NCBI GenBank assembly: GCA_030710605.1
Contig: CP092881.1
Coordinates: forward strand, 73,123,095-73,187,094
Source: Cordylochernes scorpioides
Taxonomy: Eukaryota > Arthropoda > Arachnida > Pseudoscorpiones > Chernetidae
Reading direction: 5' to 3'
Length of the DNA stretch: 64,000 nucleotides
The notes under the pieces were generated by a model, which was not told the DNA's origin, did not search any database, and worked only from the letters and a program-made list of their open reading frames with translations. The stretch's first letter is position 1. The number at the start of each line of letters is the position of its first letter. The position numbers were made by a program, and so were the translations under genes. Shown in pieces: positions 20,545-31,165 of this stretch.

Positions 20545-21529
20545 CACAAGGTAATAAGACCAAGTCCAAATAAATAAATACAGTATAACCTCGTTAATTC
20601 GACACACGCAAATTCGACACTCTACCTTAATTCGACCATATCCGGCCTATCAAATAACAAACCGTAATTCGACAGTATCGATAATACGACAGTTCCAATA
20701 GTTCGACCATTTAAAAATTCGAATTTCGACAGTTGAATGTTTTTTTACATACAACTTTACCGCTAAACGGTATATGCCCCGGTGGCAAGCGGCGACGACG
20801 GCGGGCGCCGATAGGATCGCGCATGCGCACTTTTGGTTTCTGTTAGTTTAAGTTTCACTTTGCAATGCCGTTGCGCAATGTCGCGAGTGTTATTGTTTTT
20901 TTTTTTACGCTGGAATTTAGGAATCGCGCGCTAATTAATAATATTATTTTCTTTTAAATTTCAGCATTGAAATATTTAAGTTATTTTAAAATTTACAAAT
21001 AATTTCCTTTCAAATAAATAAATCTTCACAAAATGTAGCCACAATGATTAGGATAACATTTTATTTCAATATTCCATTTCCTGATTATTAAAAAAGATTT
21101 AAACACAAAATCAATAACACCTGCAGCAGCAGTGGATGTCTTTAATACAATAGTTATTTAAAACACATTCCAGAGGAAGAAAGACATGCATTTTTTTTTA
21201 AATAGACCATCTGGAATATATCCTGAATAGGATTTCAGTGCAAAAACAGACATCTATAAAGGAATTTTTAAAAAGATCATGATTATTTTTAAATATTATT
21301 TTAAAATTTTCTTATTATTTTCCATATTTATTTCCTTTCAACTGCTATATTCTTCAATTAGAGTTAAATATTATTTCTAATTATTTTCTGTTTCAAAAAT
21401 ATGTAGTATTGCCATTTTGTCCCTGATACTAAAGTTAACCATGAAAATAAAAAATAATACAAAAAAGGACACACACAATGGTTTCAATTAATATGATCAA
21501 TTTATATTACAAAGCAATTTTAGAAAATA

Positions 21530-22290
21530 CTAGCGGACCCGCCCGGCTTCGCCCGGGTTTTACCCGAGTGAATGTTTGTCTAACGAACATTTGTTAAAAC
21601 AATTCTCTTTAAACTTATAAAACGAACTCGGCTTCGCCCGGGGTTTTACCTGAGTAAAGGTTTGTCTAGCGAACATTTGTTGAAACAATTCTCTAAAAAC
21701 TTATTAAAAAATAAAAAAGATATATTTTGATAATTTGAAACTCGTAAATTTGAATCTCTCGATAAAGTGAACATTTTTTCCCGGTCCCTGTGTGCCTTGT
21801 CATCCTGAACTTTGTCTTTCCTAATTTTCTACATTAGAAAATCATAGTTTTATCTAGTGAACATTTTTTCCCGGTCCCTTGAGAAATACTCGATAAGTTG
21901 AATAAAATCAATATTAATTGGTTCCCTCGGTAATTGGAAGTTAAAGGAATAGTATCTTCGCCTTGGAATTGTATCATTATTCTTGTCGCAAATAAATTGC
22001 CGTGTCATCCTGAGATAATCTTACTTTTGATAAATAATATTTAAGATAACAAACTTAGTGATAAGAAAACTTGTTATCATCGTCACAATGGGGGCGCTGC
22101 TTGCGAGTTAAATCTACAAATATGCAAATAACTCTAAGGATATTCAAGATATTCATGAAATTATTTTTCAAAAACCTTCCCGGTGATATACCTAATAATA
22201 TCCCAAAATTTCACGGCGATTGGATGTATGGTTTTTGAATCTATAGAGTACAGACAGACATTCAATTTTATATATATAAGATAATATAAA
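21530..22290 (+). repeat. CCCGG-type dispersed repeat (RTE-like ends suspected)
   Basis: It starts ACTAGCGGACCCGCCCGG, with a partial second start near 21635, and ends with a CAGACA-rich run and TTTTATATATATAAG. Similar units lie at 23145-23492 (3' part), 31169-31290, 33180-33215 and, inverted, 55740-55845. Such ends are common among arthropod retroposons; the class is not certain. Confidence 0.5.
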
Positions 22291-22319
22291 AGAGTTTTAA
22301 AAATTGTAAAAAAAAAAAA

Positions 22320-22390
22320 TACATCGGCCGGGAATCGAACCCGGGCCGCCCGCGTGGCAGGCGAGCATTCTACCACTGAACCACCGATGC
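22320..22390 (-). tRNA. tRNA-Gly (GCC), possibly repeat-borne
   Basis: This is a 71-nt cloverleaf on the minus strand. The acceptor GCATCGG pairs with CCGATGT (one G-U at the end), the A box is TGGTTCAGTGG, the anticodon loop CTGCCAC carries GCC, and the T-arm is GGTTCGATTCC. A T-run on the minus strand just 3' could end Pol III transcription. The same 5' and 3' flanks surround the second copy at 54869-54939, so the gene has moved with a repeat. Structure supports a functional gene; expression is unknown. Confidence 0.82.
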
Positions 22391-22639
22391 TTAAAAAAAT
22401 GGCCATATTTAGGTATTCATTCCATTCCGGATTAGTCCGCGTAAAAAAAAGTTCTTCAAATGAAAAAAAAAAAGATATAGCCAAAAATACTAATCGAATG
22501 CAGCCGAAAATTTTCCTCAGGTTTATAAAAAGCGAAATGCAAAATATGGTACCAATTGGTTCAGTAGTTTTTGAGTTTATCGCGAAACAGACAGACAGAC
22601 AGAAATTGACTTTTATATATATATATAGAGATTTACTCT

Positions 22640-23140
22640 CCATTGTTGGCTTTTTAACTTACATTCATTCTTCATTGTTGGCTTTTTATATTACATTCAC
22701 TCTTCATTGTTGGCTTTTTATCTTACATTCACTCTGTTGGCTTTTTATATTACATCTACTCTTCATTGTTGGCTTTTTATCTTACATTCACTCTTCATTG
22801 TTGGCTTTTTATATTATATTTACTCTTCATTGTTGGTTTTTTATCTTACATTCATTCTTCATTGTTGGCTTTTTATATTATATTTACTCTTCATTGTTGG
22901 CTTTTTATCTTACATTCATTCTTCATTGTTGGCTTTTTATATTACATTTTCTATTCATTGTTGGCTTTTTATCTTACATTCACTCTTCATTGTTGGCTTT
23001 TTATCTTACATTCATTCTTCATTGTTGGCTTTTTATATTACATTCACTCTTCATTGTTGGCTTTTTATCTTACATTCATTCTTCATTGTTGGCTTTTTAT
23101 ATTGCATTCACTCTTCATTGTTGGCTTTTTATATCATATA
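22640..23140 (+). repeat. Minisatellite, about 16 units of 32 bp
   Basis: The unit is TTCATTGTTGGCTTTTTAT plus CTTACATTCACTC. Because 32 is not a multiple of three and the unit lacks stops, all three + frames stay open. The hydrophobic frames are artefacts of the repeat, not genes. Confidence 0.92.
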
Positions 23141-23144
23141 GAAA

Positions 23145-23492
23145 ATCATAGTTTTATCTAGTGAACATTTTTTCCCGTGTCACATTGCCGTGTCATCCTG
23201 AGATAATCTTACTTTGATAAATAATATTTAAGATAACAAACTTAGTGATAAGAAAACTTGTTATCATCGTCACAATGGGGGTGCTGCTTGCGAGTTAAAT
23301 CTACAAATCTGGAAGTAACTCTAAGGTTATTCAAGATATTCATGAAATTATTTTTCAAAAACCTTCCCGGTGATATACCTAATAATATCCAAAAATTTCA
23401 CGGCGATTGGATGTATGGTTTTTGAATCTATAGAGTACAAACAAACAGACAGACAAACAGACAGACAGACATTCAATTTTATATATATAGAT
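23145..23492 (+). repeat. CCCGG-type repeat, 3' part
   Basis: It repeats 21835-22280 (TCATAGTTTTATCTAGTGAAC...CACGGCGATTGGATGTATGG...TTTTATATATATAG). The minisatellite lies between the two copies. Confidence 0.6.
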
Positions 23493-23603
23493 TATTTTAG
23501 CGAGTTAGATGATTAGCTAATCATCTAACCTTAATTCAACACTTCCTTTAATTCAACTGAAAGCTCTGATCCCTTGGGGTGTTGAATTAAAGAGGTTCGA
23601 CTG

Positions 23604-23755
23604 TAGTGTGTGACGTTTCGGTAACAGCTTTGTTACCATCTTCAGACAAAAGTACTGAATGGCAATGTACATTCAGTACTTTTGTCTGAAGATGGTAACA
23701 AAGCTGTTACAGAAACGTCACACACTATTTATTTATTTGGATACCTTGTGTAAAC
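23604..23755. repeat. Foldback element, remainder after the Tigger-type insertion
   Basis: It continues the left arm at 20545-20580, then shows both core hairpins (CCATCTTCAGAC... and GTCTGAAGATGG at 23685-23696) and the right arm through GAAACGTCACACAC. Confidence 0.75.
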
Positions 23756-23798
23756 CTAATAATATATTAGCAATGTCATCATAGACCAACATTGAATA

Positions 23799-23979
23799 CA
23801 GTAGAACTACCTCCCTGTAAAGGACAACACCTAATTGCAGAGCCAAAGTGTCCTTTAGGGAGAGATGTCCTCTTACCAGAGAGTTGCTAAATAGTAAAAA
23901 TGGTAATTTTGCGAATGAAAACTGTCCTTTGTGGAGAGGTGTCCTTTAGTGCGAGTGTCCTCTCATGGAGGTTCTACTG
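23799..23979. mobile_element. 181-bp MITE, TSD TA
   Basis: It has the same family and termini (CAGTAGAACTACCTCC / GGAGGTTCTACTG) as 19571-19735. Confidence 0.85.
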
Positions 23980-24296
23980 TACTGGACAATTTTCTGTGCT
24001 AAAACATATGATTGCAGGAAAACACTACTATGAATTGTCTTCCTTGTACTACCCTGTTGAGGGGTTATTAGGGGTATCAGGGGGCAGTTTTGTTATAGCA
24101 AAGGATTCCTTCATTCAATGAATTACTGCAGTGTCAGGAAAATGTTGGAGACGGAATGCTATGTAACCTATCATCAGATAGAAGAGGCATTCTTGCCTCA
24201 ACAATTCATAGCATTTTCACATCCTTGTCAGTAAAGGTTGTTTCCTCTAGGTGTCTTCTCTTCTTCTTTCTTATCTCCACTCAATCATATTGGGGT

Positions 24297-24396
24297 NNNN
24301 NNNNNNNNNNNNNNNNNNNNNNNNNNNNNNNNNNNNNNNNNNNNNNNNNNNNNNNNNNNNNNNNNNNNNNNNNNNNNNNNNNNNNNNNNNNNNNNN
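24297..24396. other. Assembly gap of exactly 100 N
   Basis: A run of 100 N, the usual symbol for a gap of unknown size. The bases on both sides are inverted copies of one repeat end (CTCTTCTTCTTTCTTATC left, its complement right). Confidence 0.99.
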
Positions 24397-24499
24397 ATTG
24401 AGTGGAGATAAGAAAGAAGAAGAGAAATCCCTTGTATGGAACATTGTTCTCAGCTGGTGAAGTTTGGTGAGATCTCTCAGATTTTTTCCTAAATACACA

Positions 24500-24780
24500 A
24501 GGTAATAAGACCAAATCCCAATAAATAAATAGTGTGTGACGTTTCGGTAACAGCGTTGTTACCATCTTCAGACAAAAGTACTGTATGAGAAAATATACCA
24601 CAGCATGTTTTAAATAGTTACTGTTATCATCAAGTGTGTAAACAAGATAGCAGATAAGAAGAAGATATAAGTGCCTTATCACCTAATAAATATAGAAAAG
24701 GTAAAATGACCAAATCCAAATAAATAAATAGTGTGTGACAATTCAGTAACAGAGTTGTTACCATCTGAGACAAAAAGACT
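24500..24780. repeat. Two foldback family left arms
   Basis: The modules AAGGTAATAAGACCAAATCC...GTGTGTGACGTTTCGG (24500-24590) and GACCAAATCCAAATAAATAA...CAGAGTTGTTACC (24708-24780) are both left-arm fragments. The rest of 24780-25320 shows no recognisable gene. Confidence 0.6.
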
Positions 24781-25319
24781 AAAAAACTTTGTCATATTAG
24801 TTTGCCAGATACTCTTTTCTGGTTAAGAGGGCAACTAATATGTTTGAATAAGGTTTTAAAACTACCAAATGGATGAATTTCTATTATAAGATCTCTCTGA
24901 CCCTGGAATAATTTACAAACTTTACCCTCGAGGTCTTCTTGCCAATCCTCAGTTTGTCTTTCCTAATCTACCCAGCATCTCCACCAATGTCACGGCAGAG
25001 AAGACAAGTATACCAAAGTTTAAGTTGAAAATAATTTATTAATAAAATCTATAGAATACAAAATGTGATAACAATTTTACAAGAGATAATCTACAAGCAT
25101 GTAAGTGACGTAGCCAAATATTTTAATTGATAACAACAGAGTATTTACAGTAATTATTCAGAGACAATATTTTGTTACAGCATTCAATATTTGTTATAAA
25201 ATAACATACTGTAAAACCTCACCTACTTTTGACAATGAAAACTTTGAATGGCAGTGTCCTCTCATGGAGGTTGCACTATACAAGTTTCAACCATCACAAA
25301 ACTTGTACAGTCTATAACC

Positions 25320-25475
25320 AATGAAGACATTAAGACATGAATGTTTCTTTTCACAAATAAATCAAACCTCTACTGTCCTTACTGCAATGAAAAATATTAG
25401 GAGGGCTCTTGGCTCATCAGTGGTAAACCCTCCCAGTGGTTTCGCCAATTTAATCTACCAGACAGCTTCTTTAGA
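25320..25475 (+). repeat. Decayed foldback MITE (relative of 14254-14493)
   Basis: One arm (ATGAATGTTTCTTTT...TACTGTCCTTACTGCAATG) and the centre (GGAGGGCTCTTGGCTC...CCCTCCCAGTGGTTTCGCC) are kept; the second arm is lost. Confidence 0.65.
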
Positions 25476-25849
25476 GCTTGTACAGTCCTCTGTAAAAGAA
25501 AAGAATCCCAGAAGCAGAGCAAGTTGTATTTCCTGGTCAATGTACCACCAATGATGTCTAAATGGGGAAATAGTTGTCAAGATCATTGGTCTAGGACAGA
25601 GGTCGGCAAACTTGTGAGCCACATGTGGCTCTTTGGATGTGAAGCTCTTTATATAGTTCCATACATAAATATTATTTATGTTAGTATTATTTATTGTTGG
25701 CAAGAACAAATGTTGTGGCTCTTTAAAAACTTTGAAATTTTATAAATTGTAATTCTTGACTCTTCCAACTCAAAAGTTTGCCGACCCCTGGTCTAGGATA
25801 TTTTAGATGGAACATCAGTCTGTAATTAGGGATTATAAACACAGGAAGG

Positions 25850-26100
25850 AACACCAGCTGTATGACAGTGTTGTTAACAAACATCATGACTGGGTGACAT
25901 CTGCCTTTGTCATCAAGTCTGAGAGCACTAGTCAGTAGCAGGCCACTGACTTAGCTCCAATATGACATGGCCATCTCTGACATGAGGAACAGACGCCATG
26001 TGCAACCGCTCCTAACATGAAGTACAAACTCATCCTGTATCCCTGGAGCTCTTACAGGATACTATCAGCCGGGCCAGTGAGCATGATGGTATTGGACAGA
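25850..26100 (+). repeat. GAA-tailed dispersed repeat, internal part
   Basis: It shares CATCATGACTGG, GACATGAGGAACAGACGCC, CTCATCCTGTATCCCTGGAG and CAGCCGGGCCAG with 57438-57770 and 58262-58640. Orientation is opposite to 26480-26865. Confidence 0.55.
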
Positions 26101-26479
26101 AGAAAATGGTTTGAACATTTCAGTAACAGCATTGTTAGACAGAAGTACTTTCACAGTATGTTTTTAAATAGTCGCTACATTGTTATCAGTTGTGTAAACA
26201 ACAGTAGAAAATAAAAAGCAATAAAGGAAGAAAAAAAATGAACAAACGTTTTTTCGAGGAGTATTAAAATATTATTTGTGTAAAAGAAAAGAGCGAAATT
26301 TTTCTGCTGAGTACATTTAGTCTAACGGTGGTGTAATAACCGGCAATTGATCTACTTGGATTTTCAATATAATCTCCCTCTGGCAGGTTTAGTTCCTTCT
26401 CCCCCTGCCAGCATGAGCAGCCCACTTTTTGAAATCTCTCAATATGTACAGCCGTTCTACTTTACTGTTGTTGTTTAAT

Positions 26480-26865
26480 CCAGTCAAACCTTCAACAAAC
26501 TTCGCCTTTGCCGGTCCCAAGCATGGATGAAAAAGGAGGAGGGGGAGCAGTAAAAAGCTCACTAAAAAACCTGGGCTCAGCTGGCCCGGCTGATAGTACC
26601 CTGTAAGGGCTCCTAATCCAGGGATACAGGATGAGCAGTGTTTATATCCATGTTAGGAGCGGCTGCACATGGTGTCTGTTTTTCATGTCAGAGGCGGCCA
26701 TTTCTTTTGGAGCTAAGTCGGCCTGCCACTGAGTAGTGCTCCCAGTCTTAATGACAAAGGCATTCTACTTCAGCCAGTCAGGATGGTTGTCAAACAGACA
26801 CCATCAAGGGTCACAACTTGGTACTCTGATATGATTGAGTGGAGATATGAAAGAAGAAACCTTCA
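26480..26865 (-). repeat. GAA-tailed dispersed repeat, full-length copy
   Basis: It is the opposite orientation of 58262-58640: GCCGGTCCCAAGC...CTGGCCCGGCTGATAG...GGGATACAGGATGAGCAG and a purine end GATTGAGTGGAGATATGAAAG. Polarity suggests a retroposon with a GAA-rich 3' end. The class is unknown. Confidence 0.55.
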
Positions 26866-27137
26866 ACACTCCAGTGTCCTGTTGAATTAAAGTTGTTGTT
26901 GTCATCATCAGTTGACAATTTTGTTGGGATTAAAAAAATGGTTGAATTATAGGAAGTGTTGAAGAAGTATACAGTGTATGTAGTTTTGAAGTTATCTGAA
27001 TTCAGTTCAATATTAAGAATTAACAGAACTTTTCTACTTGGAAATTCACCATTCATGTTATGCAAATAACTTATCTAACTATAAAAGATTCAATAATTTC
27101 CAACTTGGATTCACTTATGTATATTAAAATGAAATCT

Positions 27138-27445
27138 AGGGAGTTGATGGAAGCATGGTCTAAACCATTGGTTTTCAACTGCTAAGACCCAGGTTCGATT
27201 CCCACATTGGACATTTTTTTTTAATTTGAAAAAAATTCTCCAGTGGCCCCCGATTCTTGCCAAAGTCCAACCCCACCAGCAAGTACAAGTAACCAAACGG
27301 GGCTCTGGCACACTTGTAAGTGCAAAGTCAAACTGCTTTTCACATGTGTAGACATGTGGTGCACTTACAGTAAAAGCAGTCACCTACTTCTACCCACCAT
27401 GATTATCATGGCCTGTACCACGTGTATTAGGGATAAGCAAAAAAA
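27138..27445 (+). repeat. tRNA-derived SINE, full length
   Basis: The head is GGGAGTTGATGGAAGCATGG, the B box GGTTCGATTCC, the body with palindrome is complete, and the 3' end ACCACGTGTATTAGGGATAAGC runs into an A-run. Confidence 0.9.
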
Positions 27446-27554
27446 AAAAAAGAAATCCACCAAATTCACTGGAGTAGTTTACAAGAAAACTCTTGTACAA
27501 CATGTGGTAAAATGTAATCTCTATTATGTTACTGAGGTAGTTGGCCATCTGCCA

Positions 27555-27690
27555 TGTTTGTAACAAGACCAAATCCTATTAAATAGTGTGACATTTCAGT
27601 AACAGCATTGTTACCACCACACCCTAGTTATTTATTTGAATTTAGTCTTTTTACCTTGTGTTTCTAATCTATAATTCAAATTGTACCTAA
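27555..27690. repeat. Foldback family fragment
   Basis: AAGACCAAATCC, TTTCAGTAACAGCATTGTTACC and a right arm ending TTGTGTTTCTAATCTATAATTC. It lacks the CTGANGA core. Confidence 0.6.
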
Positions 27691-27999
27691 TCAAATCTAT
27701 GTAGTTTGTCTTATGTTATTTTACTTCAGTTTCCCAGTTCTAGATATCCTGTCTCAAATACTTCTCTTATCTTGAGCTACCTTTGAAAACATCCTTGCAC
27801 ATGTTAGAATGTTCTATCTAGTTAGTGTCTCTTGCAGAAATAAATTGGTTGATCAATTAATGTGAGAACCTCACAAGTGAAGAGGAAAAAGCTAACACAT
27901 ATGTGAAAACCAAAACATATCACAAATTTTTATATCAGATCAATGACATTTAAAAACACATTATTGACTGTATTGACTCATCCATTAATGAGCTCTACT

Positions 28000-28235
28000 C
28001 ATCCCCAGCAGGCACCATCAACAAGCTCTTCAAGCTTGATACCCTGATATGATTGAGTGGAGACAAGAAAGGAGACACATCCCCAGCAGACACCATCAAC
28101 AAGCTCTACAAGCTTGATACCCTGATATGATTGAGTGGAGATAAGAAAGAAGACACATCCCCAGCAGACACCATCAACAAGCTCTACAAGCTTGATACCC
28201 TGATATGATTGAGTGGAGATAAGAAAGAAGAAGTG
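28000..28235 (-). repeat. Three tandem units of about 76 bp ending in the GAA-tailed motif
   Basis: The unit CATCCCCAGCAG...CAAGCTTGATACCCTG, ATATGATTGAGTGGAGATAAG is repeated three times. An open minus frame through it is a repeat artefact. It is followed by a T(21) run. Confidence 0.85.
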
Positions 28236-28311
28236 AAAATTAGAAGAAGTTTTTTTTTTTTTTTTTTTTTTTGTGCAGAGCAACCTGACTGGAGGTGTGA
28301 AAGCATGGCTT

Positions 28312-28370
28312 GTACAACAACAACAACAATCTTTATTAAGACCTTTTAGTCTTATACAGATTCTCCAAGC
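28312..28370 (-). repeat. LINE 3' end, hairpin plus (TTG)n
   Basis: On the minus strand: AATCTGTATAAGACTAAAAG, GTCTTAATAAAGATTG, then TTG repeats. It is the same terminal module as 7401-7452. Confidence 0.6.
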
Positions 28371-28464
28371 AAAAATGTAGGATACATGCAGGAAAAACGG
28401 TAATAGTACCTTAATGGTAATATGAAATTTATATACAGGATAAATTATATAAAACAATCAAGAT

Positions 28465-28640
28465 ACAAAAAGACCTAATCCAAATAATTTAATAGTGTGC
28501 AACATTTCAGTAACAGCATTGTTACCATCATAGACATTTTTTTTGTATGTTTTTTACCGAAACGTCACACACTATTAAACTATTTGGATTAGGTCTTATT
28601 TTCTTGTAGCTATAATCCAAATTGTGCTTTATCACAAGAC
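28465..28640. repeat. Foldback family element
   Basis: The left arm AAAAGACCTAATCCAAATAA and right arm TTGGATTAGGTCTTATTTTC surround TTTTACCGAAACGTCACACAC; the fixed end is AATTGTGCTTTATCA. Confidence 0.75.
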
Positions 28641-28785
28641 AATCAAGCAAATAAATAGATTAGTCTGGGTAAATTGGAGGAAAAGAACATGGCTTGTAGC
28701 TTTCTAGTCAAGTAGGGTATATAGTTGGTTCAAAAACTGGATGTTTGGTTAAAAATCACCTCTCTTGTTCCATGATATAAACTGG

Positions 28786-29092
28786 TGTCAGTGGAAGGAT
28801 GGTCTAAACCATTGGTTTTCGACCGCTAAGACCCGGGTTCAATTCCCGCATTGGGCACTTTTTTCTGATTAAAAAAAAAAAATGCTCCAGTGGCCCCCGA
28901 TTCTTGCAAAAGTCCAACCCTACCAGCGAGTGCAAGTAACCAAACGGAGCTCTGAGACATTTGTAAGTGCAAAGTCGAACTGCTTTTCACATGTGTAGAC
29001 ATGTGGCACACTTACAGTAAAAGAAGTCGCCAACTTCTACCCACCATGATTTTCATGGCCTGTACCACGTGTACTAGGAATAAGCAAAAAAA
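28786..29092 (+). repeat. tRNA-derived SINE, full length
   Basis: The head is GTCAGTGGAAGGATGG, the B box GGTTCAATTCC, the body has the CACATGTGTAGACATGTG palindrome, and the 3' end GTACTAGGAATAAGC is followed by an A-run. Confidence 0.9.
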
Positions 29093-29264
29093 AAGATATA
29101 AACTCATATCAAATGAGTGAGGCACCAGAAGAAACAACGATGAATGTCAAAACTGAGGGCCGTAACGTAGGTAATTATTTGTGGATTCAAAATCTATTTA
29201 ACTCCTACTTGGAATTTGGAAATATTGTAGCAAAGTATTTATTATTTTATTAACAGAGTATCAT

Positions 29265-29455
29265 ACAAGAAAATAAGACCTAATCCAAATAATTTATTAG
29301 TGTGTGACATTTCGGCAACAGCATTGTCACCATCATTATTCTTTTGTCTGATGATGGTGACAATGTTGTTGCCGAAACGTCACACACTAATAAATTAATT
29401 GGATTAGGTCTTATTTTCTTGTATTATAATCTATAATCCAAATTGTGCTTTATCA
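29265..29455. repeat. Foldback element with complete hammerhead-like core
   Basis: The left arm ACAAGAAAATAAGACCTAATCC and right arm GGATTAGGTCTTATTTTCTTG are inverted. The right side holds CTGATGA (29348), one T, a perfect 8-bp stem GGTGACAA/TTGTTGCC, then GAAACGTC ending at 29381, followed by ACACAC. The fixed 3' end is TATAATCCAAATTGTGC. Confidence 0.8.
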
Positions 29456-29861
29456 TAACAGAGTATCATCTTTGATGTTTATATTTTGATACTCTGTAAA
29501 CTTCCCTCACATTGCTTATCTTTTGTTTAACCTTCATAGTTTGTTCTTGTCTTAAATAAATTGCTGTGTCAACCTGAAGTTTGTCTTTCCCGATTTTCCA
29601 GGTGACAATATTTTTAATATATAGGCCTATATGAACAAATTTTCCTTTATGGAATTTCTTCTTCTATACTTTGCTTTTATACTTTCTAGTTGATCTTGAG
29701 GACCACGCTATTTCCTCACCCGTGAAACACGTGATCTATGTATTCTTCGTAGATCGTGAAATGCCTGGTGTTGCTGGAGACCCGCTGGCGATTCTCCACC
29801 AAACTCTGCAGCGGTGGCTGAGGCGCCATATTCATTGTACATAGTATCATGTATATATATA

Positions 29862-31163
29862 CAGGGTGTACCAGGTAAATTGGGACTAACTTTGACAGTC
29901 CATAAAACAAAAACTATTTGAGATTAAAAACTTGTTTTTTTTCTTTACGTAGCCATATTCATGTAAAATGCAACAGTACATGTGTGCGCAGTGTAGTGAT
30001 GAACAGTAACCGAGAATTTGAAAATCGAGCTGCCATCATCGTTGCTCTGCGCGCCGGAAGGAGCCCCAAAGAGATAGTGGATTTTCTTAAGTTGCCCAAA
30101 ACCACTATTTATCGTGTCAAGAAGCAGTTTGATGAGGCCGACAGTAACAAAGAGGGGATAGCTACAAGGAAAAAGCACTCGCGTCGATCAGACAGGGTAA
30201 GAGGCGAAGAATTTGTCAAAAATGTCAAGGAGAAGATTGATGGAAACCCTGGGAAGAGCATGAGGGCCATAGCCAAGGAAATGGACGTTGGCTCTATGAC
30301 AATTGTCAGAACTATCCATGAGGACCTTGGTCTCAAGTCTTATGCCCTTCGGAAAGGTCAGTTGCTGACTGAGAATATGAAGAATAACAGAAAAGGAAAG
30401 GCTGCTGTCCTCCTCAACAACCTGAAACACGACTCTTTTGGCATGCTAAGGTTCTTCTCTGACGAAAAGAACTTTGACGTGGACCAAAAGGTAAATCCCA
30501 GGAATGATCGCTGGATCTGTAAAGACCCCTCAGAGATACCTGTCGTGATGCACACGAAATTTCCTGCCTCCGTAATGGTCCTTGGCGTTATCAGCAGTGA
30601 AGGTGATGTCATGCCTCCCCATTTCTTTGAGAAGGGCCTTAGGATGAACGCTGACACCTACATCAATGTTCTGGAGACCGTTGTGAAGCCTTGGATGGAC
30701 ATGGTGGCCGCAGGAAGGAAGTATGTCTTCCAACAGGACTCAGCTCCAGCCCATAAGGCAAAAAAGACACAATCGTGGCTGACACTTAACGTCCCTAGTC
30801 ACTGGGGTCCTGATATTTGGCCCCCTAATTCTCCAGATTGCAATCCCCTCGACTACTATGTATGGGGCGTTGTTGAGAGAGATGTCAACAAAGCTCCTCA
30901 TACCACCATCCAGTCTGTCAAGAAAGCAGTTCACACGGTGATGACCCAAATGGACAAGGTCATCGTCGCCAAGGCCTGTGCTTCATTTCGCACTCGCCTC
31001 GAGACTGTTGTAGCTAATAATGGAAACTTCATTGAATAAATAAAAACTATATCCTTTTATCTACTACTGTGTCAAATTTCATTCGGATATTTTAATTTTT
31101 ACTTGCAAAAAATTTCAGTTAAAATACCATTGTTGAAATTCCCAATTTACCTGGTACACCCTG
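29862..31163 (+). mobile_element. DD37D Tc1/mariner (maT-like) transposon, complete, TSD TA
   Basis: The terminal inverted repeats CAGGGTGTACCAGGTAAATT and AATTTACCTGGTACACCCTG are flanked by TA (29860-29861, 31164-31165). The 1302-bp element carries one intact transposase frame. A second copy lies at 58671-59974 in opposite orientation. Confidence 0.95.
29999..31039 (+). CDS. DD37D transposase, intact
   Basis: A 346-residue IS630/Tc1/mariner transposase that cuts and pastes its element at TA dinucleotides. Residues 5-60 form the first helix-turn-helix (EFENRAAIIVAL...LPKTTIYRVKKQF) and about 65-115 the second (KSMRAIAKEM). The catalytic Asp residues are 155 (SDEKNF), 247 (QQDSAPAH) and 285 (NPLDYYVW), with 37 residues between the last two, hence DD37D. 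The ATG at 29999 is chosen because it opens the conserved domain; the frame extends upstream to 29918 without similarity and into the terminal repeat region. The length is normal and no stop or frameshift is seen, so the copy may be active. Confidence 0.93.
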   Translation: MNSNREFENRAAIIVALRAGRSPKEIVDFLKLPKTTIYRVKKQFDEADSNKEGIATRKKHSRRSDRVRGEEFVKNVKEKIDGNPGKSMRAIAKEMDVGSMTIVRTIHEDLGLKSYALRKGQLLTENMKNNRKGKAAVLLNNLKHDSFGMLRFFSDEKNFDVDQKVNPRNDRWICKDPSEIPVVMHTKFPASVMVLGVISSEGDVMPPHFFEKGLRMNADTYINVLETVVKPWMDMVAAGRKYVFQQDSAPAHKAKKTQSWLTLNVPSHWGPDIWPPNSPDCNPLDYYVWGVVERDVNKAPHTTIQSVKKAVHTVMTQMDKVIVAKACASFRTRLETVVANNGNFIE

Positions 31164-31165
31164 TA

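Larger units (their letters stand above)
20581..23603. mobile_element. Tigger/pogo-type element with nested repeats, TSD TA
   Basis: The left terminus is CAGTATAACCTCGTTAATTCGAC, followed by several AATTCGAC-like direct repeats; the right terminus is GTTGAATTAAAGAGGTTCGACTG. Both are flanked by TA. The insertion splits a foldback left arm (AATAAATA|GTGTGTGACG), which confirms the ends. No transposase was found. The interior contains CCCGG-rich repeats, a tRNA-Gly and a minisatellite. The same left end is in copy B at 63717 and is interrupted there at 63823. Confidence 0.82.

Noticed and set aside
22354..23161. Three overlapping long + strand frames of hydrophobic, repetitive protein (up to 265 codons)
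   Set aside because: They arise because a stop-free 32-bp minisatellite keeps all three frames open; the longest also runs antisense through a tRNA-Gly gene.
27999..28457. 152-codon minus frame with a three-fold repeated peptide
   Set aside because: It follows a 76-bp tandem repeat plus a poly-T run; the repeats are the tail of the GAA-tailed repeat family.
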